From Myxococcus fulvus (GTDB lineage Bacteria; Myxococcota; Myxococcia; Myxococcales; Myxococcaceae), in NCBI RefSeq assembly GCF_900111765.1, contig NZ_FOIB01000006.1, positions 62,001 to 126,000 on the forward strand: DNA of 64,000 nt, written 5' to 3'. The position numbers were made by a program, and so were the translations under genes. This document shows positions 19,197 through 27,776 of this stretch, piece by piece. The number at the start of each line of letters is the position of its first letter. Position 1 is the first letter of the stretch. The notes beneath the pieces were generated by a model that was not told the DNA's origin, did not search any database, and was given only the letters and a program-made list of their open reading frames with translations.

Positions 19197-20051
19197 ATGA
19201 TGACGCGACGATGGCTGGCGTATGTGGGGCTGTGTCTCTTCGTGGCGGGGTGCTCCGTGCGCCGGCTGCCACCCATCGCCCTGGAGCCCGTGCCGCCGCA
19301 TGCGCTCTATCTGCTCTCCTCCTCGGTGCTGGGGGAGGAGCGGCGCATCTCCGTCTACCTGCCGCCTGGCTACGACACGGCGAAGGACGCTCGCTTCCCG
19401 GTGCTCTACATGCCCGACGGTGGGCTCCAGGAGGACTTCCCGCACGTGGCCTCCGCGGTGGATGCCGCCATCCGCGCGGGAGAGATGCGGCCGCTCATCG
19501 TCGTGGGCATCGAGAACACGGTCCGCAAGCGCGACATGACGGGGCCCAGCGAGGTGGCCGCGGACCGGGAGCTGGTCCCCGGCTCGGGAGGCTCGGCCGC
19601 GTTCCGCGCGTTCATCCGCGACGAGCTGATTCCCGATATCTCCCGACGCTACCGCGTGACAGGGGAGCGGGCCGTCATCGGTGAGTCGCTCGCGGGCCTG
19701 TTCCTCCTGGAGACCTTCTTCCTCCAGCCGGAGATGTTCGACACGTACCTGGTGTTGAGCCCGAGCCTCTGGTGGAACGGCGAGGCGCTGGTGAAGCAGG
19801 CCGGGGCGCACCTCGCCTCCCGTCCGGCGCTGCGCGCGCGGCTGTATGTCGCGTCCGCCAATGAGGCGGAGGACATCGTCCCCGCGGTGGCGCGGCTGAA
19901 CGACATCCTCCAGGCGAGCGCGCCCGCCGGGCTGACGTGGGAGGTGGAGCCCCGGCCGGACCTGCGTCACGACAACATCTACCGCTCCTCCGCGCCCGCC
20001 TTGCTGCGCAAGTGGCTGCCTCCGGTGAACACCGCCGGGGACGCGCGGTAG
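19197..20051 (+). CDS. esterase-like lipoprotein (alpha/beta hydrolase, enterochelin-esterase type)
   Basis: A 284-residue lipoprotein: the signal ends at LFVAGC. The mature protein has the fold of the Fes/IroE esterase family: RRISVYLPPGYD, FPVLYMPDGG, the nucleophile serine in VIGESLAGLF and a C-terminal LRHDNIYRSS histidine. It should hydrolyse ester bonds at the cell surface or in the periplasm; the substrate is unknown. The start MMTRRW is preceded by GGGTGGGGGAC. It is 17 bases downstream of xthA and may be co-transcribed by proximity only. Confidence 0.85.
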   Translation: MMTRRWLAYVGLCLFVAGCSVRRLPPIALEPVPPHALYLLSSSVLGEERRISVYLPPGYDTAKDARFPVLYMPDGGLQEDFPHVASAVDAAIRAGEMRPLIVVGIENTVRKRDMTGPSEVAADRELVPGSGGSAAFRAFIRDELIPDISRRYRVTGERAVIGESLAGLFLLETFFLQPEMFDTYLVLSPSLWWNGEALVKQAGAHLASRPALRARLYVASANEAEDIVPAVARLNDILQASAPAGLTWEVEPRPDLRHDNIYRSSAPALLRKWLPPVNTAGDAR

Positions 20052-20087
20052 GCCGCGGGCCTGGGTTCGCCGTAGAGTCGGCGGGCC

Positions 20088-21260
20088 ATGTCCGTCCTCC
20101 GACTCGATTGTACGAAGTGCGACCGGACGTATGCGCCGGGCGCCGTGCTGAACCTGTGCACCTCCTGCAGCGCGCCGCTGTTCGCGCGCTATGACCTGGA
20201 GCGCGCGGCGAAGACGCTGCGCCGCGAGGCCCTGGCGACGCGGGAGCGCTCCATGTGGCGCTACCACGAGGTGATGCCCGTGGCGGACCCCGCCTGGCGG
20301 CTCAGCCTGGGCGAGGGCTGGACGCCGCTGCTTCCAACGCCCCGGCTGTCGGCGCGGCTGGGGATGAAGCACGTCTGGGTGAAGGACGAGAGCGGCAACC
20401 CCACCGGCTCGTTCAAGGCGCGGGGCCTGTCGGCGGCGGTGTCGATGGCGAAGGTGCTGGGGGCGAAGGCGGTGTGTCTGCCCTCGGCGGGCAACGCCGG
20501 GAGCGCGCTGGCGGCATACGCGGCGCGCGGTGGATTGCAGGCGCATGTCTTCGTGCCTCGCGACATCGCGAGCCTCTTCCTCCTGGAGACGCGGGCCTAT
20601 GGCGCGCACGTCGAGACGGTGGATGGGCTCATCACGGACGCGGGGAAGGTGTGCGCGGGCCTGGCGCGCGAGCATGGTTGGTACGAGTGCGCCACGCTGA
20701 AGGAGCCCTACCGCGTGGAGGGTAAGAAGACGATGGGCTACGAGGTCGCGGAGCAGCTCGGCTGGACGCTGCCCGACGTCATCCTCTACCCGACGGGTGG
20801 TGGCACCGGGCTCATCGGCATGTGGAAGGCGTTCGAGGAGATGGAGGCGATGGGCCTCATCGGCTCGAAGCGGCCGAGGATGGTGGCGGTGCAGGCGGAC
20901 GGCTGCGCGCCCATCGTGAAGGCCCACGAGGAGGGCAAGCCCGATGCGCCGATGTGGCAGGGCGCGACGACGCATGCGCATGGGCTGCGCGTGCCCAAGG
21001 CGCTGGGGGACTTCCTCATCCTGCGCGCGGTGAAGGAGAGCGGGGGGACGGCGGTCTCCGTCACGGAGGCCGAAATCGTCCAGGGGACGAAGGACCTGGC
21101 CTCGGCCGAGGGAATCTTCGCGGCGCCCGAAGGTGGTGCCTGTGTGGCCGCGCTGCGCAAGCTCCATGCGTCCGGGCAGGTGACTCCCGAGGAGTCCGTG
21201 GTGGTCTTCAACACGGGCACGGGCTTCAAGTACGTGGAGAACATGGCGCCGCTCTGGTGA
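20088..21260 (+). CDS. thrC: threonine synthase
   Basis: A 390-residue PLP enzyme that converts O-phosphohomoserine to threonine. The N-terminus has a four-cysteine knuckle (Cys8, Cys11, Cys24, Cys27) seen in many longer threonine synthases. The PLP lysine is Lys110 in NPTGSFKARG, and the phosphate-binding loop is in YPTGGGTGLIG. The C-terminal FNTGTGFKYVE motif also fits. It stands alone; the other thr genes are not in this window. Confident housekeeping call. Confidence 0.93.
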   Translation: MSVLRLDCTKCDRTYAPGAVLNLCTSCSAPLFARYDLERAAKTLRREALATRERSMWRYHEVMPVADPAWRLSLGEGWTPLLPTPRLSARLGMKHVWVKDESGNPTGSFKARGLSAAVSMAKVLGAKAVCLPSAGNAGSALAAYAARGGLQAHVFVPRDIASLFLLETRAYGAHVETVDGLITDAGKVCAGLAREHGWYECATLKEPYRVEGKKTMGYEVAEQLGWTLPDVILYPTGGGTGLIGMWKAFEEMEAMGLIGSKRPRMVAVQADGCAPIVKAHEEGKPDAPMWQGATTHAHGLRVPKALGDFLILRAVKESGGTAVSVTEAEIVQGTKDLASAEGIFAAPEGGACVAALRKLHASGQVTPEESVVVFNTGTGFKYVENMAPLW

Positions 21261-21539
21261 AGGGTGGTGCAAGGTGCGGCGCGGCATGCGCGTGGGTGTC
21301 GTCCCTGGCGCAAGGACCTCTCGGGGCTGTGTTCCCGAGGGCGCATGCTGGTGCTCGCGGTCTCGGTGGGCCGGTTCACCGGTCTGCGATTGAGGGATGC
21401 AGTGTCCGTGGAGCCCGTGGGCTCCCGGCGTTCGACGTGAAGCATTGCCCGCCGTGCTCGTGGCCCGTGGTCGAGGACCTGCCGATGACGCGCTCGAGGA
21501 ACCATTCCTCGCTGAGTCGGAACCGCGAAGGAGGAAGTC

Positions 21540-22400
21540 GTGACGATGTCGACGAAGAAGTCTCCAAGCCGCTCGCCGCGGGAGCCCCTGCTTCGCGGGC
21601 TCGTGGGGATGTGCCTGGGGCTCGTGGCTTGTGGTGCTCCCCGGAGCGTGGCGCCAGCGGGTGAGGCCACGACGGCGGCGCCCATCGCCCACGTGTCCAC
21701 GGATGGGCGGGTGCACTCGCGTCCGGGCCCGGTGTCGGGCGCGTCAGCGGCGGTGGGCGAGCAACCACTGGGGCTGGGAGGCGCGCGGGACGGGCTCGTG
21801 TACGTGCCTCGCTCCTATCGTCCGGAGCAGCCCGCGCCGCTGATGCTGTTGCTGCACGGCGCGAAGGGGAACGCGCGGCAGATGCTGGAGGCGCTGGCAC
21901 CCGTCGCCGAGTCGGAGGGCTTCCTCCTGGTGATTCCGGAGTCGCGCGGCGTGACGTGGGACCACAAGCTGGCCACCGGCGGCGCTGACCTGGACTTCAT
22001 CGACCGCGCGCTCGCGCAGGTCTTCTCCCGCTACGCCGTGGCACCCGAGCGCGTCAGCGTCTCCGGGTTCTCGGATGGCGCGTCCTATGCGTTGTCGCTG
22101 GGCATCCTGAACGGGGACGTGTTCTCCCGCATCGTGGCCTTCGCGCCGGGCTTCGTGGACGCGGCGGAGCCTCGCGGTGTGCCGCGCGTGTTCATCGCAC
22201 ACGGGATCGGGGACAAGGCCATCCCCGTGGAGGAGGGGCGCCGTATCGGCGCGGAGCTGCGCTCGGCGGGCTTCGATGTGCGGTTCCACGAGTTCACCGG
22301 CGGCCACTCGATTCCGGCCGACGTCGCGCAGGCCGCCGCGAAGTGGCTTCGTGAACCGAATCCACCCGCGGACAGCCCCGCGTCAGGGGCAGTGCCCTAG
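21540..22400 (+). CDS. secreted phospholipase/carboxylesterase-type lipoprotein
   Basis: A 286-residue lipoprotein (signal ending LGLVAC). The alpha/beta-hydrolase core shows PLMLLLHGAKGN, the nucleophile serine in VSVSGFSDGASYA, VFIAHGIGDKAIP with the aspartate, and the catalytic histidine in GGHSIP. This matches the phospholipase/carboxylesterase or PHB-depolymerase-like families. The GTG start has a strong GGAGG five bases upstream. It was probably exported for degradation of extracellular esters. The 279-base gap before it (21261-21539) holds two small palindromes (21410-21425 and one near 21372) and no gene. Confidence 0.8.
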   Translation: MTMSTKKSPSRSPREPLLRGLVGMCLGLVACGAPRSVAPAGEATTAAPIAHVSTDGRVHSRPGPVSGASAAVGEQPLGLGGARDGLVYVPRSYRPEQPAPLMLLLHGAKGNARQMLEALAPVAESEGFLLVIPESRGVTWDHKLATGGADLDFIDRALAQVFSRYAVAPERVSVSGFSDGASYALSLGILNGDVFSRIVAFAPGFVDAAEPRGVPRVFIAHGIGDKAIPVEEGRRIGAELRSAGFDVRFHEFTGGHSIPADVAQAAAKWLREPNPPADSPASGAVP

Positions 22401-22406
22401 CCTCAG

Positions 22407-23270
22407 TCAGCGCCAGGGGAGCCGGTCGAGGATGCCGTCCTTGACGCGCTCGAGCGGCTCCGTGACGGTGTCCCAGACCTTCTTCCCGGCGTCCTTCACG
22501 CCGTCGACCACCGCGTCCTTGACCTCGTTCCACTTGCCCGTGGCCTTGGAGAAGTCCCAGTTCGGGTCTCCCTTGCCCGCGCGCATCTGCTTCACCGCCT
22601 CGTCGAGATACGCGGTGTGGTCCTTGCCGCTCTCTCCGACGAAGGGCCGCTTGCCGTCGAAGTAGCCCTGCTTGTACGCGTCCTGGATGAGCTCGCCCTG
22701 CTGCTCGGGGTTGAGGTCCGCCCACTTCTTGCCGGAGTCGATGCCCTTCTCCCAGTCGTAGCCCTGCCCCGCGCCCTGCGCGACCAGCGCCTTGGCCGCG
22801 TAGTCCGCGCCGTGGTTCTGGTACTGCCACACGTGCGTGGCCTCGTGGGTGAGCAGGTCCTTGGACGGAGGGAAGTTCGTGGGAGAGCCGTCCTGCGCCT
22901 TCGGGTTGACGAGGATCTTGTTCCCCACCGTGAAGGCGGGCGTGTAGCGGCTCAGGTTGTCGAAGAGCGATGAGGGGCCCTTCACTACGCTGACCTTGTC
23001 CAGGTCCACGCTGTCGCCGAAGACCTTCTTCAAATCCTTCTTCTGCGCGTCGTCGAGCGGCTGGCCCTCGAGCTGGTTCGCCGCGTCCTGGACCTTCTTG
23101 AGCAGGTCCTTGCCGGGGATGGGCAGCGACGGGATGAACTCGTCGACGATGGGAGAGGCCTTCACCTGCGTCGACACGGGCGTGGCCTGCGGCTTGGGCG
23201 CTGCTTCCTGCTCCACGGGAGGACGGTACGGAACCGCGCGGCGATTCTCGAGACGAACAGGCGGGGCCAT
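22407..23270 (-). CDS. HEXXH-motif (DUF4157/eCIS-core-like) protein
   Basis: A 287-residue protein without a signal peptide. Residues 110-150 match the DUF4157-like zincin pattern: a beta strand NKILVNP, then LLTHEATHVWQYQ with HEATH at 142-146. These short domains occur in proteins loaded into contractile injection systems and in polymorphic toxins. The C-terminal 60 residues are an amphipathic helix run (VKDAVVDGVKDAGKKVWDTV). The N-terminal 40 residues are disordered and Pro-rich. No glutamate-rich third zinc ligand is obvious, so activity is uncertain. No immunity or injection-system gene lies next to it. Convergent with the esterase gene, seven bases apart. Confidence 0.7.
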   Translation of the reverse strand: MAPPVRLENRRAVPYRPPVEQEAAPKPQATPVSTQVKASPIVDEFIPSLPIPGKDLLKKVQDAANQLEGQPLDDAQKKDLKKVFGDSVDLDKVSVVKGPSSLFDNLSRYTPAFTVGNKILVNPKAQDGSPTNFPPSKDLLTHEATHVWQYQNHGADYAAKALVAQGAGQGYDWEKGIDSGKKWADLNPEQQGELIQDAYKQGYFDGKRPFVGESGKDHTAYLDEAVKQMRAGKGDPNWDFSKATGKWNEVKDAVVDGVKDAGKKVWDTVTEPLERVKDGILDRLPWR

Positions 23271-23430
23271 CGCTGGACTCCTCAGGGTGAGGGGGCTTCG
23301 TCACCTGGATTGTCTGGACATGTCTGCGTTTGTTTCCTCGAATTGTGAGATGAAGGGAGACATGCACGGCGGAAGCCCGCATGACGCACGCGGACGACCG
23401 TGCTGTGGCAAGACTCCCGTCGAGAGCCCC

Positions 23431-23625
23431 ATGACGACGCCCCCTCCCGAGTCGCTCCCGTTCCCGGACAGCCTCTGCCATCGCTGCGGCGCGCCACCGC
23501 GCTACGTTCAGACACGGACCTCGGTGTTCATCATGTGCCCGCTGTTGCCCGGGAAGTACCCGCCGCAGCCGGTGCGGGCTTGCGCGCTCTTCCGCCCCGC
23601 GGGGCTGGCGGGTGTGAAGGATTGA
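23431..23625 (+). CDS. small Cys-containing protein of unknown function
   Basis: A 64-residue protein (MTTPPPESLPFPDSLCHRC start). It has a CxxC pair (CHRCGAPPRYVQT) and two later cysteines (FIMCPLLPGKYPPQPVRACALF), so it may bind zinc. I recall similar short proteins in myxobacteria but none with a known role. The frame has coherent composition and stands divergent to the HEXXH-protein gene, 160 bases away. No strong ribosome site is visible, which lowers confidence. Confidence 0.55.
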   Translation: MTTPPPESLPFPDSLCHRCGAPPRYVQTRTSVFIMCPLLPGKYPPQPVRACALFRPAGLAGVKD

Positions 23626-23755
23626 ACCGGAGCGAGGGCGGGAGAGGGAGCGGGCCCTCGTCGCGAGGAGCAGGCGGCAGGGCAGGGTGATTGCGCGGTG
23701 TGTTGCCCGTCCCCAACTGTGGCGCGCAGTGCAGTCACTGAGGGGGAGGGACTTG

Positions 23756-24304
23756 ATGGTCGCCAAGAAGAGCTCGCGCGCTACGTCGCGCACCCGTGGG
23801 ATGCCCAAGAAGCGGATGGTTTCTCGTACGCGCATGTCGAAGCCTCGACGTGCCACCGCCGCGCCACGGCGCCGCGTGGCGTCCGGGGCGCGTGCCTCGG
23901 CGAGCAGCCGGTACACCCGGCCCGCGCTGAGGGAGCGCCTCAAGAAGCGCTTGATGGCGGGAACGCGAGGAGGGCGCGCGGGGCAGTGGAGTGCGCGCAA
24001 GGCCCAGTTGCTGGCCGCTGAGTACGTGAAGGCCGGTGGCGGCTATCGCGGGCGGAAGGCGACGAGCCAGAAGTCGCTCACGTCGTGGACGCGCGAGGCG
24101 TGGCAGACGAGCACCGGCGGCACGCGTGCTCGGCGTGGCGCGACCACGGCGCGCTATCTGCCGAAGAAGGCCTGGTCGCGGCTCAGCGCGCGTCAGAAGC
24201 AGGCCACGGAGCGCCGCAAGCGTACGGCCTCGCGGAGAGGTCGGCAGTACGTGGCGAACACGCCCGCCGCGCGTCGTGCTCGCAAGACGGCGACGCGGCG
24301 CTGA
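23756..24304 (+). CDS. highly basic DUF5872-type protein
   Basis: A 182-residue protein in which Lys and Arg make up a very large share of residues, like a histone-type DNA-binding protein. The N-terminal 60 residues are a disordered basic tail. The C-terminal half carries the conserved pattern GQWSARKAQLLAAEYVKAG, KSLTSWTREAWQTS and YLPKKAWSRLSARQKQAT, which I recognise as the DUF5872 domain. No catalytic motif is seen. A GGGGGAGGG ribosome site precedes the ATG. Nucleic-acid binding is inference from charge. A strong hairpin lies ten bases past the stop. Confidence 0.8.
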   Translation: MVAKKSSRATSRTRGMPKKRMVSRTRMSKPRRATAAPRRRVASGARASASSRYTRPALRERLKKRLMAGTRGGRAGQWSARKAQLLAAEYVKAGGGYRGRKATSQKSLTSWTREAWQTSTGGTRARRGATTARYLPKKAWSRLSARQKQATERRKRTASRRGRQYVANTPAARRARKTATRR

Positions 24305-24313
24305 GCGTCCGGA

Positions 24314-24367
24314 CCGGGCGCCTGGGTCACCCGCCGTGCTCGCACCGCGCGGCGGGTGACCGCCCGG
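24314..24367. terminator. bidirectional hairpin terminator
   Basis: An inner perfect 11-bp stem (GGTCACCCGCC at 24325-24335, GGCGGGTGACC at 24351-24361) sits inside an outer CCGGGCG / CGCCCGG pairing. It separates the convergent DUF5872-type and YbdD genes and can serve both. Confidence 0.7.
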
Positions 24368-24373
24368 GTCTCC

Positions 24374-24577
24374 TCAACAGCAGCGTCCGCCACCACCCCG
24401 GTAGCGCGCCGCCATGCGCTCGTCGAAGAACTCCTCGTAGGTCATCACCGGGCGCTCCGGATGATGCGCGCGCAGGTGCGCCACGTACGCCTCGTAGTCC
24501 GGCACCCCAATCATCAGCCGAGCCATCCGGACGGCCTGCCGCCAGCCCCGCCGCAGCACCTCCACCCAGGTCGTCAT
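24374..24577 (-). CDS. YbdD/YjiX family small protein
   Basis: A 67-residue protein of the YbdD/YjiX (DUF466) family, recognised by VPDYEAYVAHLRAHHPERPVMTYEEFFDERMAARY. These proteins are encoded next to CstA/BtsT-type transporters and are needed for their activity. Here it begins one base after the cstA stop on the same strand, confirming the pairing. It ends in a Gly-rich, double-Cys tail (RCC). Confidence 0.9.
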   Translation of the reverse strand: MTTWVEVLRRGWRQAVRMARLMIGVPDYEAYVAHLRAHHPERPVMTYEEFFDERMAARYRGGGGRCC

Positions 24578-24578
24578 C

Positions 24579-26678
24579 TCAGGGCCCCTCCACCGCTGTC
24601 ACGGGGACATAGGGCGTCTCATTCGCCGTGGGCGTCGCGGAGCGCCGGGCCGCGAGCGCCGAGCGGACCCCGAACGCCACCGTCGCCAGCACCAGCAGCA
24701 TGAAGAAGACGGTGAGCCCGGCATCCAGGTAGTCGTTGGAGATGATCTGCCGCATCTCCTCCACCGACTTCGCGGGCGCCAGCACCTTGCCCGTGTCGAT
24801 GGCGGCCGAGAAGTCGCGCGCGTGCGCCACGAAGCTGACGCGCGGGTCCGCGCCGAACACCTTCTGCCATCCCGCCACGAGCGTGCAGCACACCAGCCAC
24901 GCCGCCGGCAGCGCGGGAATCCACAGGTAGCGCTCGCGCTTCATCTTCACGAACACGACGCACACCAGCGTCAGCGCGATGGCCGCGAGCATCTGGTTCG
25001 CGATGCCGAACAACGGCCAGAGCGTGTTGATGCCGCCCAGCGGGTCCACCACGCCCTGGTAGAGGAAGTACCCCCATCCCGCCACGCACAGCGCCGTGGC
25101 GATGAGGTTCGCCCCCCACGACTCCGTGCGCTTGAGCGGCGCGTACACCAGGCCCGCCAGCTCCTGAATCATGAACCGCCCCACGCGCGTGCCGGCGTCC
25201 ACCGTGGTGAGGATGAACAGGGCCTCGAACAGGATGGCGTAGTGGTACCAGAACGCCATCATCCCCTCGCCGGCCACCAGCCCGTGGAGGATCTGCGCCA
25301 TGCCCACCGCCAGCGTCGGAGCACCTCCCGCCCGGGAGAGGATGGACGTCTCGCCGATGTCCCGCGCCGTCTGCGCCAGCACCTCGGGCGTGATGACGAA
25401 GCCCCACTCGCTGATGGTGCGCGCCGCCTGCTCCACCGTCGTCCCAATCAGCGCCGGCGGTGCGTTCATCGCGAAGTACACCCCCGGCTGGAGCACCGTC
25501 GCGGAGATGAGCGCCATGATGGCCACGAACGACTCCATCAACATCGCCCCGTAGCCCACCATCTTCGCGTCCCGCTCGTTCGCCAGCATCTTGGGCGTGG
25601 TGCCCGAGGCGATGAGCGCGTGCCACCCGGACACCGCTCCGCAGGCAATCGTGATGAACAGGAACGGGAACAGGCTGCCGGAGAACACCGGACCGCTGCC
25701 GTCCGTGAAGCGGGTGACGGCGGGCATCCGCATCTCCGGCGCGGCCAGCACGATTCCCACCGCCAGCACCATCACGGTGCCAATCTTCAGGAACGTGGAC
25801 AGGTAGTCGCGAGGCGCCAGCAGCAGCCACACCGGCAGCACCGACGCGCAGAACCCATACGCGATGAGCATCCACGCCAGCGCCTTGCTGTCGAACGTGA
25901 AGAAGGGCGCCCACGTGGCCGACTCCGCCACCCGTCCTCCCAGCCAGATGGACAGCATCAACAGCACGAAGCCGGCAATCGATACCTCGAGCACCTTGCC
26001 GCGGCGCACGTAGCGAAGGTACAGGCCCATCGCCAGGGCGATGGGAATCGTCATCGCCACCGTGAACGTGCCCCACGGGCTGTGCGTCAGCGCCTTGACC
26101 ACCACGAGCGCCAGCACCGCGAGGATGATCATCATGATCATCAACACGCCCACCATCGCCACCACACCCGCCGCGGGCCCCAGCTCCATCCGGACCATGT
26201 CCCCCAGGGACTTGCCGTCGCGCCGCACGGAGAGGAACAGCACCGTGAAGTCCTGCACCGCGCCCGCCAGCACCACGCCCGCCAGAATCCACAGCGTGCC
26301 CGGCAGGTAGCCCATCTGCGCCGCCAGCACCGGCCCCACCAAGGGCCCCGCTCCGGCGATGGCCGCGAAGTGGTGGCCGAACAACACCCACTTGTCCGTG
26401 GGCACGTAGTCCAGCCCATCGTTGTGCCGCAGCGCGGGGGTCGCCCGCGTCGGGTCCAGCTTCAGCGCCCGGTCCGCGATGAACCGCCCGTAGAAGCGAT
26501 ACCCGATGAGGAACACGCAGACGGAGGCCACCAGCAGCCAGATGGCGTTGATGGACTCGCCCCGGTGGAGCGCCACCGTGCCCAGGCAGAAGGCCCCGAC
26601 GAGCGCGACGAGCACCCAGCCGAGCAGCGGGACGAGGCCAGGACGGGACGGGGGACGGGTCGAAGCGGCTTCCTTCAC
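24579..26678 (-). CDS. cstA: carbon starvation protein A (CstA), pyruvate/peptide transporter
   Basis: A multi-pass inner-membrane transporter of 699 residues, the normal CstA length. Many hydrophobic helices are visible, with family segments YGRFIADRALKLD, GHHFAAIAGAGPLVGPVLAAQ, ACGAVSGWHALIASGTTPK and GGINTLWPLFGIANQMLAA. CstA proteins import pyruvate or peptides under carbon limitation. I chose the GTG at 26678, which gives a short N-terminus and a normal length, over further upstream codons that only add Arg-rich sequence. It is followed directly by the YbdD gene. Confidence 0.92.
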   Translation of the reverse strand: MKEAASTRPPSRPGLVPLLGWVLVALVGAFCLGTVALHRGESINAIWLLVASVCVFLIGYRFYGRFIADRALKLDPTRATPALRHNDGLDYVPTDKWVLFGHHFAAIAGAGPLVGPVLAAQMGYLPGTLWILAGVVLAGAVQDFTVLFLSVRRDGKSLGDMVRMELGPAAGVVAMVGVLMIMMIILAVLALVVVKALTHSPWGTFTVAMTIPIALAMGLYLRYVRRGKVLEVSIAGFVLLMLSIWLGGRVAESATWAPFFTFDSKALAWMLIAYGFCASVLPVWLLLAPRDYLSTFLKIGTVMVLAVGIVLAAPEMRMPAVTRFTDGSGPVFSGSLFPFLFITIACGAVSGWHALIASGTTPKMLANERDAKMVGYGAMLMESFVAIMALISATVLQPGVYFAMNAPPALIGTTVEQAARTISEWGFVITPEVLAQTARDIGETSILSRAGGAPTLAVGMAQILHGLVAGEGMMAFWYHYAILFEALFILTTVDAGTRVGRFMIQELAGLVYAPLKRTESWGANLIATALCVAGWGYFLYQGVVDPLGGINTLWPLFGIANQMLAAIALTLVCVVFVKMKRERYLWIPALPAAWLVCCTLVAGWQKVFGADPRVSFVAHARDFSAAIDTGKVLAPAKSVEEMRQIISNDYLDAGLTVFFMLLVLATVAFGVRSALAARRSATPTANETPYVPVTAVEGP

Positions 26679-26796
26679 GAGGGACCTCGCGCGGCGAGCG
26701 ATGCGCCCCGCGAAGGCGGCGCCCAGGCAGCTTCCCCAAGAACGCCACCCTCCGCGATGCGCGCGGGGTCCACGGGCGTCGCCGTGTTGGCTTCTG

Positions 26797-26815
26797 TCCA
26801 CTCGCTCCGAGTGGA
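26797..26815 (-). terminator. small hairpin between the companion gene and cstA
   Basis: TCCACTC and GAGTGGA form a perfect 7-bp stem with a 5-base loop, 17 bases past the stop of the upstream minus-strand gene. It plausibly separates that gene from cstA; there is no T run. Confidence 0.45.
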
Positions 26816-26831
26816 AGAAGACGGCCGAGGC

Positions 26832-27758
26832 TCAGGCCGCTTCGGGCGAGGGCGCCCGGAGCCCCGGCGCCACGATGCGCGCGAGCTGGGGCATCCGCCC
26901 GTGTTTGCACTCCACCAGGAACGCGTGCATCGACTCCGCGGACAGGCCGTGCAGCACCAGCCGGAAGCCCGCGCGCATCGTCGACAGCGGCACCAGCGGA
27001 TGACGGTTGTTCACCAGCGCGACCAGCCCCGGGGCCTGCATCAGCGTGGCCACGTAGATGGCGATGGTCTCGTCGAGCTGCAGCGAGTTGCTCGCCCGCC
27101 AGAAGTCCCGGTCCGTGAGGAACAGCTGGTACACCGGCGTGAAGACTTCAATCGCCGACTGGAGGTCCAGGAAGTTCGTCCAGCGATGGGGCAGGGGCTC
27201 CAGCGGGAACTCGTCGGAGATGCCGCTGAAGTCCAGCTGGGCCGGCGGCGCCAGCGTGCGTCCCTGCTCTCGCAGCGCCTGGTTCAACCGGATGACGAAG
27301 TTGAAGAGGTTGAGGTCGTGCTGGAGGAAGATTTCGTCCTTCACGTGCTCCAGGTTCGTCGGACGGATGGGCTGGGTGGGGACGTTCAGCTCCTTCGCGT
27401 TGCGCGCGATGAAGTCGAGAATCTCCGAGCCGACGTGGAAGTGCCGGAGGATGAGGAAGTTCGCCTCCGGGCTGACCCACACCTTGAGCCCCCACGCGAG
27501 CAGCCGGTGCAGCAGCTTCGACGAGGTGAAGCGGTTGGGGATGAAGAGCTTCACCACCTGGAAGAGGATGATGGAGAGCCGCGCCACGGGGCGCATGACG
27601 GGCAGGAGGAACTGACGCGAGCGCGAGCGCTGGTCCACGAGCAGCGCCGCCTTGGTGCGCTCGTTCATCGGCAGGCTGCGGTCCAGGAACATCGCGACCC
27701 AGGGGTCGGGGTCCCTGGGGTCGTGCGGCTGGTTGATCAGTTGCTCGACGGGGTCCAT
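26832..27758 (-). CDS. DUF6999-like companion of the ketosynthase fusion gene
   Basis: A 308-residue cytosolic, largely helical protein of unknown function. One hydrophobic amphipathic stretch near residues 55-75 (ARLSIILFQVVKLFIPNRF) could touch the membrane. Conserved-looking blocks include ANFLILRHFHVGSEILDFIARN and DEIFLQHDLNLFNFVIRLN, rich in His, Asp and Glu as in metal-dependent helical enzymes. I tentatively associate it with DUF6999. It starts 18 bases after the stop of the ketosynthase III/diiron fusion gene, so the two form an operon and probably act in one lipid or metabolite pathway. Confidence 0.65.
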   Translation of the reverse strand: MDPVEQLINQPHDPRDPDPWVAMFLDRSLPMNERTKAALLVDQRSRSRQFLLPVMRPVARLSIILFQVVKLFIPNRFTSSKLLHRLLAWGLKVWVSPEANFLILRHFHVGSEILDFIARNAKELNVPTQPIRPTNLEHVKDEIFLQHDLNLFNFVIRLNQALREQGRTLAPPAQLDFSGISDEFPLEPLPHRWTNFLDLQSAIEVFTPVYQLFLTDRDFWRASNSLQLDETIAIYVATLMQAPGLVALVNNRHPLVPLSTMRAGFRLVLHGLSAESMHAFLVECKHGRMPQLARIVAPGLRAPSPEAA

Positions 27759-27776
27759 GACTCACCATGACACGAC

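Noticed and set aside
21410..21425. GGAGCCC-GT-GGGCTCC palindrome as a terminator or operator
   Set aside because: The two-base centre cannot form a hairpin loop and no partner site or regulator is nearby; left as an unexplained palindrome.
24822..27770. A 982-codon plus-strand open frame opposite cstA
   Set aside because: Opposite strand to a clear CstA; low-complexity Arg/His/Gln sequence.
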